Shown here: positions 9,958 to 19,450 of the stretch, one piece after another
Layout of the letters: every line of letters starts with the position of its first letter
Position numbering within the stretch: position 1 is the stretch's first letter
From: Tolypocladium sp. Sup5 PDA-1
Lineage: Eukaryota > Ascomycota > Sordariomycetes > Hypocreales > Ophiocordycipitaceae
Reading direction: 5' to 3'
Length of the DNA stretch: 64,000 nt
Assembly (NCBI GenBank): GCA_000750105.3
Contig: JPHH03000009.1
Span: 842,642 to 906,641, forward strand
Program-made: the position numbers and the translations under genes
Notes under the pieces: generated by a model
What the model saw: only the letters and a program-made list of their open reading frames with translations
Told to the model about the DNA's origin: nothing
Database searches by the model: none

Positions 9958-11421
9958 ATGCAGCGGAAGAGCGTCTTACACCGACTCCAGTGACATCAGG
10001 GCTGCCCGTTGCTTCATTTTGCCCCGTCATATGGCAGCCTTCATCTCGGAGAGCGTTGGACATTTTCAAGGTGTGCGTGATGCGCTTGCCCACTACAGAG
10101 GATGTATTGATAGTATAGGGAAGTCCGAAAGGCACCTCATAGAAGCTGAAGGCAAACCGCCGGGATAGTGATAGTTGGAAGAGAATGAGTCTGAATAATA
10201 CCTGGAAGATGAAGGAAGTCTGATCGGTAGCGATAGTAGTGATGTTTGACCGGAGCCTCCCAGCATGGTGGCGTCTGGTCTATATCCATGTTGCTTCGCA
10301 GTACAGGGATCAAGTGCTCATGCTGTGATTCGAATGAAGGCTTCATCATGCAGGTAGTACAACGCAAAGGCTGTTGCAAACCATTGTCAAGGCGGACCCA
10401 GCGGGCCAGGTCTAGACGAAATGGCACGCAATTGCCTAGAGAGCAATCAACCAAACAATCTATATACGGCCAAACATGGAGCCTGCGGCTGAGCCTGTGA
10501 CTCCTTTGCATGTGCTTAGCGGGCGCTGGTTTGTTTGTCCTTCTAGGGCTGGGAGGCAGATTCGAATGTCTGTCGCACGATGGCTCCCTACTTGAGACAT
10601 AACGTGCCAGCAAACACTTGACGCTTCATATTATTATTGCACCGTAAACTGTAGTAGGCTATGTCATGTTTGCTCCGCGGCAACCCATCAATGATACGCG
10701 CGCAAGCAAGCGTGTTTGCGCTTGTTCATGTCATCTCACCCAAATGTCGCTGTCTGGCACGGTCCATGCCCGGAGATCCTTCCAGCACCGTTGTCGTCTT
10801 CGACGACCCCCCATGCGCGAAGATGAGTAAACAAGCAGCTCTGGAGACCACACACAAGACACTGCATTACGTAATACGGACTACATATACGCGTAAAAAC
10901 GTTTCCGGGTCCAGCAGAGGGCTCTGGGCTTTTCGGCCGCATGGGGCTGGACTAGACACCATTGGCACGGCACTCGATGGCCAGCGCGGGACTGGGAGTT
11001 GAGGTCTTTCAAAGGCTCGTGCCGCATAGATGTGTACAATGGAGAGAATAAAGAGACTGCGCATGCGTGTGAGTCGAGGCATTGCAGACATCCTTTCTGT
11101 GGTGTTTTTTTTTCAGTCTCCAGACACCTTAGTATTACTTGATCTGCTTCGATATCAATACCCTCTGCAACACCAGACATCAAGATACCGTGCAGTCATA
11201 ACTAAACAGCTCAACATATGCACGGAGTAGGTACATATATAAAGTACGCACACAGGCCGTTGCTATGTTATGCCGAACATATATATACTAGACGCAATCC
11301 TCGTCTAGCTAAACGTAAGTACCAATTGAATCGAACCCTTCGCGTTCTCTATACATCTGAACTCCCATAAATCTTTTGATTGATTTTACAAGCCAGGATA
11401 ATATAACTAGCATTGAAGCTG
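9958..11421. other. Intergenic, nothing supported
   Basis: 1.46 kb. Frames of 70-158 codons occur on both strands (for example 10137..10613 minus, 10661..11002 plus) but they overlap, lack family resemblance and have no clear splice structure. A T-run at 11106-11113 and A+T-rich DNA from 11,220 to 11,420 were noted. Confidence 0.5.
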
Positions 11422-12130
11422 TTAACATCTGAGGCCTTTCTCCCCTGACACAATTACATTCCAGTTATCTGGGTGGAAAACCTGGGCCGCAAACTCGATC
11501 ATCCCACATTGGTGGGTCTCATACACCCTGCGGATTGCGTCTCCGATGTTGTCGAAAGAGTCCAAGTACTTGGGTTCGTGTGCCTAGGATATTACTTAGC
11601 AATAGTTCAATGCCCCTGTGGACTTGAAAATTACTAACGTCGTTACACCACCAGGCTGCCGTATTCCAGGAGCAGCTCACTCGTCCACAGTCTCCGGGCC
11701 CGCATCATTCCTCGGCTTTCCCTTGATCCGGCCTAAATGTTCATAAGCCTCCTTGAGGAGCCTCCACCAGTAGACACTACTTCCAGGCGCGAAATGGCCG
11801 CAGATGACCTTTGCGTCATCAGGAAACACATTCCGGCGGCTTAGATCCGACGTGGTCGTGTTTTCGACGGGGTATTGGGTATCCCAGTCCGGGTTCCGCT
11901 TGACAAGCTCGGCGCGAACCTCTTGGATCGTTTGAGGACGGCGGTCTCTCCCGGCCTGACCTCGACTTCCCACGACGGGATGAAGGTACCATAACCCGCG
12001 CGAGGGGCGATAAGGCCGAATGCCTAATGCACATGGGTTAACGATGGCAGTTCTCGCTCGACAGTGGGCAGCCTGCACGTGACCCCAGGGCGAGAGAGTA
12101 GATTGTAATGGCGGCTGTGGCTAACTTCAT
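11422..12130 (-). CDS. Small secreted cysteine-rich protein, frame apparently broken
   Basis: The ATG at 12130 opens a signal peptide (MKLATAAITIYSLALGSR). A probable intron 12024..12078 leads into a frame covering about 12023-11705 (TIQEVRAELVKRNPDWDTQY ... VICGHFAPGSSVYWW). The C-terminal part, CGPGDCGRVSCSWNTAAWWC at about 11704-11645, lies in another frame; it continues through a clear 55-nt intron (11584..11638, GTTAGT...CCTAG) to a tail with QVFHPDNWNVIV and a final Cys at the stop 11422. The VSCSWN-WWCND and HPDNWNVIV patterns recur in small secreted proteins of Hypocreales, function unknown. The two frames would join smoothly if one base were missing from the GGGCCCGG run near 11,697. 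So this is a recent pseudogene, an assembly error, or a gene with an unusual junction. Secreted, probably disulfide-bonded. Confidence 0.5.
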
Positions 12131-12545
12131 ATTGTCTGTTGCGGGTGCGTGTACGTTGCTGGTGCTTGGGGTAGAGGTTAATAGCCAGAGACAAGGCGGC
12201 GGTTTTCGCGAACGAAGACGCTATCTATTTGTATTCGGCATCGAGCAGAATATGTAGCGCATAAAGTCGCTACCGTATAGTCATGCTTAAATGCGATATT
12301 TTTACATAGCCGTGCTCTAACGTTTATATCAGGAGCGAGGATCAAAGCCCGAGCCGTGTAGTATAATCTACGCTATTCCGTATCTTAGTGACTGCTAATA
12401 AAGGTCCATACATGCCCTGGGGCTTACTATATAATTCTCATCTTCGGTAACAATAGTAAGCTATTTCGTAGACCTGCATGAGCGTATTTATTATATAGGG
12501 AATCTCGAGACCGTGCCCTAGGCAACAGACATTGAGCCCACGCAC
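12131..12545. other. Intergenic, A+T-richer decayed DNA
   Basis: About 415 nt with many TA steps and no coding potential. It shares the word AATAGCCAGAGAC with the stretch near 7772. It lies directly before the propeller relic and has the same decayed look. Confidence 0.35.
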
Positions 12546-12818
12546 CGTTTGTCCCCGGTCGCAAAAATGTGCTTCTGGTTGCAGACTCCTTTCTCGGCCT
12601 GGACTGGCCGCTCTGGCGCGTCGATCTGGCCACGGGAAAGAGCGAAATCCCGCAATAGCTTCCCGAGACTGGCTCTGGCTTTGACGAGCCTCTAGCCATT
12701 GGCCTCAACGGTCTTCACATCCACGAGGGGCAGCTCTGGTGGAAAGGCTATGTCAAGAAAAGCCTCTACAAGATCAAGATCGCAGCGAACGGGCATACTG
12801 CTTGCGGAGCAAGGGCCT
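12546..12818 (+). pseudogene. Fragment of an SMP-30/NHL-like beta-propeller protein
   Basis: One plus-strand frame reads NVLLVADSFLGLDW, then WRVDLATGKSEIP, a TAG stop at 12656-12658, and on in the same frame to EPLAIGLNGLHIHEGQLWW and YVKKSLYKIKI. The strand pattern (LLVADS...WRVDLATG...IGLNGLHI..G.LWW) is that of six-bladed propeller proteins of the SMP-30/gluconolactonase type common in fungal secretomes. There is no start, no signal peptide and room for only about one and a half blades, so this is a relic. It ends against the stop codon of the NTR2-like gene on the other strand. Family call is moderate. Confidence 0.55.
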
Positions 12819-14291
12819 CTATGACATTTCCACATCCTCTTGATCCAACCGCCTCGGCGTCGTTCCCAGGCTGTCCAGCCCCCTCTCACGAGCCAACTCG
12901 GCACCAGGCCCAGGCGCATTAATTGCCGCGTCTTCAACCTTGCCCTGACCCATCCCTTCTTGGTATTTCCGCCCTGTCTCATCCAGCAGCGCCTGCACTT
13001 CGCCTTCTCTGTTGTTAATATCCTCCTTCTCCCGCCTCAGCTGCTCAACCCTCGCGTTCTTTGACTTGATATCGTCCTCCATGCCCTTGAGAGTAGCTTG
13101 TAGCCGAGCGAGGCACTCCGTCAGACTCGGAAGGGGAGTAATCTTGGGAGGAACCTGCAAAAGGTCGTCCGCTGGGCCCTTCTTGGGCTTCTTCAGGCCA
13201 TCTAGACCGGCCCTCGTTTGAGCTGCTTCGTAGGCAATCCGTCGCTCCGCGTCACTGTCGGAAGAAGAATCCGACGTGTGTCCTTCTGCCGCGGTGATGA
13301 GTTCGGCCATCTGTTGCCGCTCCCGCTTCCGCCTTTCCTTTGCAGCGCGCTTTCCCAGTGACAGCCCCCCGTCTTCGACATACTCGTCAAAGCCCTCTCC
13401 AAGATCCTCGTCCTCGGGAAGTAGTCGGGTGTCATCTTTCTTGCGCCCAAACCTGTCCTCCTCGTCTTCGTCCTCGACGGAAAGGAATCCTTCTTCTTGG
13501 GCTAGCCTTGCGCGCCTCTCCTTTCTCTCGCGTATTTCGGGCTCGGAGAGGATCTGAGTACTGGGTTTCGGAGATGGCGCGACGGGAGTGTCGACCACCA
13601 AAGCTCCCTCGAGTTCAGAAGCATCCAGTTCCATCTCGTCGGCGTCGTCCATGTGTAGGGTTGAGAGGTCGCGTGGCGTATTCGGTGTTGATGATTGGAG
13701 TTCGCTCAAGTACTCTTTGCTGTACTTTGGCCTGTCGTCTTCGTCATCGAAAGATCTGGTTGGAAGACCCCTGATAGCCATCCCGCGCTTTGCTGCCCGG
13801 TTCTCCACCGCTCTCTGACCCAAGGGTGCCCTTTTCGGCGTGATGGGCTCGTCGGCTTCGCCATTTTCAGCATCGCCCGCGGCGCCCCCAAAGGAGAGTC
13901 TCGACTTGGGAGGCTTCTTCTTTTGTTTCAAAGAGCTTGACCGACTGACGTTTGGTCGGACAACCGCCGGGCCGTCATCCACTTCGTCGTCATCTTTGGC
14001 TGTATTATCTCCTCCACCAAGGCCATCCTCGTCCGCAAGATTAAAGGTCTTTCGCAAGCCCGACTGCCGAAACGGTTTTCGTCCTGATTTCGATCCAAAT
14101 AGCGGTTTCAAGGGTTCTATCCACACACCAGTCAGCCTTGGGTCCATCAGCAGAGGTCGCAAGAACGGATTTGAGAACTTACCCTCTTTGGCGCCACCAT
14201 TTTCTGTCGTTGAAGACACTTCGCCCGCAGCTCCATCCTCGTCGGCAACTTTTATGACGCGCGCTCGGCGCTTGGCCGCAAACGAGCTCAT
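12819..14291 (-). CDS. NTR2: NTR2-like spliceosome disassembly factor
   Basis: 468 residues in two exons, 14183..14291 and 12819..14116. The 66-nt intron (GTAAGT...GGATAG) is a multiple of three and has no stop, so retention would add 22 residues. The start is basic (MSSFAAKRRARVIKVADEDG); long Ser/Asp/Glu-rich disordered segments follow; the C-terminal third has MAELITAAEGHTSDSSSDSD, then a coiled coil (LARLQATLKGMEDDIKSKNA and on). This layout fits the nineteen-complex-related protein 2 family (GCFC/PAXBP1-like), which with Ntr1 and the Prp43 helicase takes apart lariat spliceosomes in the nucleus. It is divergent from SmG, 198 nt away, so two splicing genes may share a promoter. Confident on family, less so on orthology. 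Confidence 0.8.
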   Translation of the reverse strand: MSSFAAKRRARVIKVADEDGAAGEVSSTTENGGAKEGKFSNPFLRPLLMDPRLTGVWIEPLKPLFGSKSGRKPFRQSGLRKTFNLADEDGLGGGDNTAKDDDEVDDGPAVVRPNVSRSSSLKQKKKPPKSRLSFGGAAGDAENGEADEPITPKRAPLGQRAVENRAAKRGMAIRGLPTRSFDDEDDRPKYSKEYLSELQSSTPNTPRDLSTLHMDDADEMELDASELEGALVVDTPVAPSPKPSTQILSEPEIRERKERRARLAQEEGFLSVEDEDEEDRFGRKKDDTRLLPEDEDLGEGFDEYVEDGGLSLGKRAAKERRKRERQQMAELITAAEGHTSDSSSDSDAERRIAYEAAQTRAGLDGLKKPKKGPADDLLQVPPKITPLPSLTECLARLQATLKGMEDDIKSKNARVEQLRREKEDINNREGEVQALLDETGRKYQEGMGQGKVEDAAINAPGPGAELARERGLDSLGTTPRRLDQEDVEMS

Positions 14292-14489
14292 TTTGCAGTT
14301 TTGCTCAAAAGTTGCAGAAGTTCGAGATCGCTGGATGGCGTTGCTAACATGACGCGCTGCTGCATTATCTTATCTCCACGTGACCCAAATTTCTGGACCC
14401 GGCCAGTGCAGCCTTGCATCTCGCGGTCCCGCGACGCTGAATGCTAATTCCAAGCTCACTCATCACCATCCACACATCGACTGCTCAAG

Positions 14490-15015
14490 ATGGCGCCTCC
14501 CCAGCCTGAGCTCAAGAAAGTATGGCCCCCTCGATCAGCGAAACGATGCCTCCTGCGCGCAGCTTGCGGGACTGGCGTGCCGTCCCTCAGCGAAACGTCG
14601 ACCGTCGTGTGTCTTGAAACGCATTGCTAACGTTGTGACTAGTACCTCGACAAGAGACTCCATGTCCAGTTGAACGGCAGTCGCCACATCGAGGGCACCC
14701 TGCGCGGGTATGATGTATGCGAACCACGACGCCCGAATGCGGCAGAGTCCTGGGCTGACAGGGATAGGTCTTCTTGAACATCGTACTGGACGACGCTGTC
14801 GAGACAAAGGACGGAGGCTCCCGGATTCCCATTGGCATGGTGGTGCGTATTCATACTACTCCAGACGATGTCTTCTCTGCTGTTAGCTTCGGGGCTAATC
14901 TAGGTCACAGGTTATCCGAGGCAACTCCGTCGTGATGCTGGAAGCCATGGACAGAATCGGCGGTGGCGGCGGCGGAGGCGGCGGCGGCGACGACCGGCAA
15001 CAACACCACCGATGA
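14490..15015 (+). CDS. SMX2: Small nuclear ribonucleoprotein SmG
   Basis: A 93-residue Sm-ring protein in four exons: 14490..14519, 14643..14714, 14768..14842 and 14911..15015. All introns are phase 0 with GTATGG, GTATGC and GTGCGT donors. The protein starts MAPPQPELKKYLDKRLHVQL; Sm motif 1 covers the HVQLNG ... GTLRGYDVFLNIVLDD region and Sm motif 2 is IRGNSVVMLEA. SmG is one of the seven Sm proteins that form the core of U1, U2, U4 and U5 snRNPs. The tail is unusual: ten consecutive Gly, then DDRQQHHR. Family members normally end soon after Sm2, so the Gly run is an extension. Divergent from the NTR2-like gene. Confidence 0.93.
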
Positions 15016-15174
15016 GCCCTATCACGACCTGACGGCGGACGAGGGAGTTGAAATGATTGTTTGGCGTTCGGACAAAAGGGCGACGCAGCTTTGGGCCTGC
15101 ACAAATCTTTGTCTTCTAGGCTTCAGGAGAGAAACATATCCACAGGGTCGACACCAGCCAAGGAGACATCCTAC

Positions 15175-15733
15175 CTACGAGCTCTGGTTGGCCCAGAATT
15201 TCGCATCATAGCAGTCCATCATCCTGCCGCCGTATGCCCTTTGCCAGCCCTTGACTCCGCCCTTTAAGACTGCGGCAGTGATGCTCGCCTCGCCCACCTC
15301 GTCGAGGTAATCCTGCATCCAGCCCGCGCACCTCGGGCCCCGACCACTCGAGCTTCCTGCGGCTAATCAGTGACACAGTTCGGTTCATTTTAGAGCGTGT
15401 CTACGTGTTCCAGTCCTTACCGCAGTAGAAGATGATTGTCTTGATCCCCGCCTGCTTACAGAGCTGGTGTATCACGGGCCGCGTCTGGTAGAGCGTGTGC
15501 GCCGGCAGATTGATGGACGTGGCCACCGTGCCGCCCTCCCAGTCCGTCCTGCGCACGTCGACGAGCAGGAAACTCCTATCGCTGTGCAGCCCGAGCGACG
15601 AGTGGCTCTCCAGGAGCTGCATGACGTCGCCTGGCTCGAGGCGATGGCACGGGGCTTTGGGCTCTGGGAACGACGCCCACCACGGCGGGGTATCCGCGTC
15701 GTTCTGCGCCGCTGTACCGGATGCCGTGGACAT
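15175..15733 (-). CDS. Rhodanese-fold CX5R phosphatase / arsenate reductase-like protein
   Basis: 164 residues in two exons, 15421..15733 and 15175..15356, with a 64-nt intron (GTAAGG...CCGCAG) that falls right after the active-site Cys codon. The N-terminal half has the rhodanese/Cdc25 strand pattern FLLVDVRRTDWEGGTVATSI with NLPAHTL; after splicing the loop reads FYCGSSSGRGPRCAGWM, a CX5R signature with Cys about residue 104 and Arg 110. CX5R in a rhodanese fold is the Cdc25/Acr2/Ibp1 type (protein phosphatase or arsenate reductase) rather than a sulfurtransferase loop. The C-terminus, VLKGGVKGWQRAYGG, completes the fold. There is no targeting signal. Which of the two activities it has cannot be decided from sequence. 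Confidence 0.85.
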
Positions 15734-16206
15734 GTTGGTTGAGGTGTTGTTTGGCCGTGAAGACGTACTTGATGCTGCCTAATAGCTGCGTGTGCTCGTA
15801 AGCTTGCGAGTTTCCAGAGGGGTGATATGGGGCTTCTTGCTAGCATTGTCTTTTATGAGGTTGTAGTGAGAGGCCCCGAGGTAATTCGATCCAGAGCGCT
15901 GGTAGCGCCCCGCCGCCACCGCCTTCCAAAAGCAATTTACCTTTATGCCCTTCGACCGCTGATCACACCGATGTGTCTCGGGAACAGTGATTACTTCGTA
16001 TACCGTTGCAAATAACTACGGATGTGCCGAGATGATGTGCCGATATGTTCATGTTTAAATAGTTGAAAATAAAGTGGGGTATTCAAACTCCAGATGCCTG
16101 CATGTTATGTCCAGCTCCTTGTCTATGTGCCCCCGTTCCCTATCCCAGTTCCGAAACGCCGTCATATGCATCAAGCCTCCCGCCATGTTACCATTCCCCG
16201 CCTTGC
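15734..16206. other. Intergenic
   Basis: 473 nt holding the 5' flank of the rhodanese gene and the 3' flank of the Zn2Cys6 gene (both minus strand). No coding frame with support. A short A+T-rich tract at 16,040-16,080 may belong to the 3' end of the regulator. Confidence 0.5.
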
Positions 16207-18760
16207 TCATTGCTCGACCGTTCCCATAGAATTCATGATAACCGCGCCCCAGTCCAGATACCCATCAAACCACACAGTTGGATCTATGCCGTCCAGTAGG
16301 TCGCTCGTCCACGGGGTGCTCCCCAAAAAGTTTTGTATCTGCGTCTGGTCCTGCGCGAGGCTGCCAAACTGCACGTCTCCAGGATTTTCCATCCCGGGGT
16401 TTGGATTTTGCTGCGGATACGAGCCCTTCCACTGCCCGGTGGCCACGGTATTGTTCGATCTGTTCTCTCGATTGGACGCCTCTGCTCCAGCCGACACGAG
16501 TTCCGCCCATCGCTCCAGCTTCACGCGCGTGATGCGGACCTTGAGCGCGCTGAAGCTCCAGACGTTGTTGTCCATCTTGCCGGACTCGGTGGACGTGATC
16601 TGGAACGTCGAGCTGACCTGCTCGAAGCGGCTGCACATGGCGGACAGAATCTCGGGGATGTTGACTGTGAGGCCAGGCTGCGTCTGCAGCTGGGTTTGCA
16701 GTGCGCCGACCGCGGCGGGCAGCCCCGGCTCCGTCTCGTGTACGCATTGGCCTTTGCCCTCGCAGCGATGGTACGCAGGCGATGTTCCAATGCCGGAGTC
16801 GGAGTTTTGAGGCAGCTGAGGATCTGCGTTGTACACGGCCAGGCTCGAGTTTCCAGCGCTCGAGCAGCGCGGCATCGGCGTTCCGCCCTCGTACATGGTC
16901 CTTGGAGTAGCCAGCTTCGCCCACCGTCCAAGCATAGTGAGCGCGTACACCAGCTGTGCGGCAATGGCGGCTGGCTGGCGATAGTACGTTGAGACCGGAA
17001 CGGAGAGCCAGTTTTGAAACCACATCTTCAACGCCGAGCTCGCCTGGTATATCTTGTCCAGTGGAGTGCCAGCTCCGACTGTGCCCGTAGTGAGAGATTC
17101 TGAGAGCTGTCTTATGAGAGCCATATCGGCTAGGGGTGGTTCGTATAGCCGAAGTAATGCAGTGTTGAGATATACTTGCATCGTGCCTGCTTAATGTCAG
17201 AAAGGGTAGAGGCCTAACTGTTCGTAGAACTTACTGTCCATCTTCAAGCTCTGTGGAAGATTGTTGCGGATGCGGTCCAGCTCATTCTGGAATGCGTAGA
17301 TGTATGCCGATGTAGGGGCAGTAGGGATACCGGGAAGCTCTTCCGCAGCTTTGTCCCTAGCATTGAGCTCAAAGATTCGCTCTGTGAGGTGCTGAATCCT
17401 CACGAGAAAAACGAGCGTCGTATCGGTCTCATACTCTCTGCTCGCCTCCAGGTCGTTGACACATTCCTGAAGATACGGGGAATACCGCATGGACTCCAGT
17501 CTTCCAAACGTCGTCGCCATGCTACGAGACGTCAGCAGATGCACTTTTCGTCGAATGCGGGAGGGGGTTCTTACGCAGAGGTCAAGAACCATGCTGCAGC
17601 CAGAGCCCTCCGCTCTTCGTTGGTACGTCCTGGAGGCTCGACGGGCCTGGCGACCATGAGACTCGCCTGCTCCCGGAGACCTGGCGGCTTGTTTAGGCCC
17701 AACTCGGCGATCAGACTCAACGCCAGGGCGAGCAGATTGTTCATCTGGGCGTGCATGAAACAGTGGTACTGGTACCACCCCAACATGACAATGATTCCTT
17801 GCAAGAGATCCAACGAGCGCTCCGAGCGGATGAGCATAAATTCTGCGATGTGTGCCATCAGCTGTGCCATCTGTGCCCGCATAGACCTCAGGCTCCGGAA
17901 CGAGGCTACCATCCTGATGGCAGACATCAGAAACGGCCGACTGGAGTGCAGAGTCGCGGCGGTGCAGTTAGACGGGATGATGACAAAGGGGTAGACGGGC
18001 TGCATCTCGTTCCGGTAGAGGTCGAGGAGGACATCGTCTGAGTCTGGGGGCGGGGGCGCATCGCCGCTCTCTGGACGGCAGATGCACTTCGAAACCGCAT
18101 AGGAGTTGTACGTGTCAGGGATAGCCCAGGAGTTGAAATCAGGCTGATGCGACACGGTCGAGCTTGCTGATGGCGTTTGTTGGTTTGAGGCAGGCGGCTC
18201 AAGCTTTGTGCCGTCGTGGGAGGGACTCTGGGTCGGGTGGCCGCTGTTGAGCTCCCCCGTTGCTTGTAAAAGATTGACAAGACCATTGAGCCTCTCCTCA
18301 ATCTGCGCTGTTCGACTGGGCATTGTCAGTTTGGATGTTGCTTGACCAGAGTCTGCAGGGCGGTGCATATGCATTGACTCGCCAAGCACTATCTCATTGA
18401 AGTTGTGACTGGCAAGGATACTGGGGCCGCATGGGAGGTCAACTTACGATGGTTTCGATTGTCTCTTCTTCCGAGGCCGATGTACCTGGCCCGCGCAATC
18501 CTTCAATAGTCGTTGGCATCTTGATGGGTCTGTTAGCTCGCCTCACAGCCAACTGCCGGATCAGCCGGGATGGCGCAAATCAAATGCCGGCATTCGTCTG
18601 AGCGCCTGGAAACAGCTCACCTGTCGCACTTGGACCCAGGAGTATCGTCAGTCCGGATACACTTGGCCTTGGCCGAGGCGCATGGCGCGCAAGCCGCTCC
18701 CCATTTGGCCGTCGGCATCTTGTTCGACTCCGGCGATTTGCTAGGCATGTTGGCGGCCAT
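16207..18760 (-). CDS. Zn(II)2Cys6 fungal transcription factor
   Basis: 739 residues in five exons: 18621..18760, 18448..18519, 17575..18315, 17235..17521 and 16207..17186, all with GT-AG introns (48-132 nt); total length is a whole number of codons. The zinc cluster has Cys at about 24, 27, 34, 45, 48 and 55 (CAPCASAKAKC ... KCDRC ... C), spacing 2-6-10-2-6, and crosses intron 1. A basic linker (RPRKKRQSKPS) and a short coiled coil (IEERLNGLVNLLQ) follow, as in dimeric Gal4-type factors. The middle region (YPFVIIPSN ... LLQGIIVMLGWYQYHC ... ALSLIAELGLNKP) is the fungal-specific regulatory domain. The C-terminus is Gln/Asn/Pro-rich and acidic, perhaps for activation. The target pathway is not readable; no cluster surrounds it. 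Confidence 0.9.
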
Positions 18761-19450
18761 CACTCATCGCCACCGCATGGCCACCCTTGCACACTGCAGG
18801 CAACGCGCGCCAAACCTCGATGGGCGTCTGGATCAGATTTGTCGGCAATACTCGATCAAGTCCGGCGGGCTTTTTCCTCTGGGCGGGTAAAAAGAGGTCG
18901 AAGCTTTGACGAGACCAAGGGCCAACAGTTGAAGGCGGCGTTCAGGCCTGCATCCGGAAAAGTCCGTTCTGAGGCGACATGGTCCGATTTGCTGCAACGG
19001 CCGGCGCTGATTGGCCCATGATTGCGAAAACCGGAGAATACCCAAAACGCCGTTGTCGTCAGCCACGCCAGTAACTCCACCGTGATTCGTAGGTGTGCGT
19101 GGCGGGAGGGCATCTTGGGCATGAAGGAGGCGCTGCAGAACAGGTTCCGCTAGACTGCGGGACTCTGGGATTCTATTATGAATATGTTCGCTGCACGGAC
19201 GAGTGGCCAGACAGGGCGGCTCACTCAACCAGGCATAAGCACAAGACCCGTAGCGCCAAGGCCACGTATATGAGCTTTTGAGCTGTATAATGAGGGCCTG
19301 CGGTCTACCAAACACTATTAACAGAATGGACTCGCAAATCTGACTGCAAACGACGCCATGTATCGTATCAATACACCATATGGTACACTCCCATTGCCCA
19401 CTGGATTGTCATAGAAAACGCTAATCCTCCACTTTGAGTCGAGATCCGAG
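18761..19450. other. Intergenic
   Basis: 690 nt upstream of the Zn2Cys6 gene. A 160-codon minus-strand frame (18833..19315) lacks family resemblance and shows no codon patterning; I treat it as chance in GC-rich DNA. Confidence 0.5.

Noticed and set aside
10137..10613. 158-codon minus-strand frame
   Set aside because: Cys/His/Pro/Arg-rich chance composition, no true ATG support and no partner exons.
18833..19315. 160-codon minus-strand frame
   Set aside because: No family resemblance, no codon patterning and no splice context.
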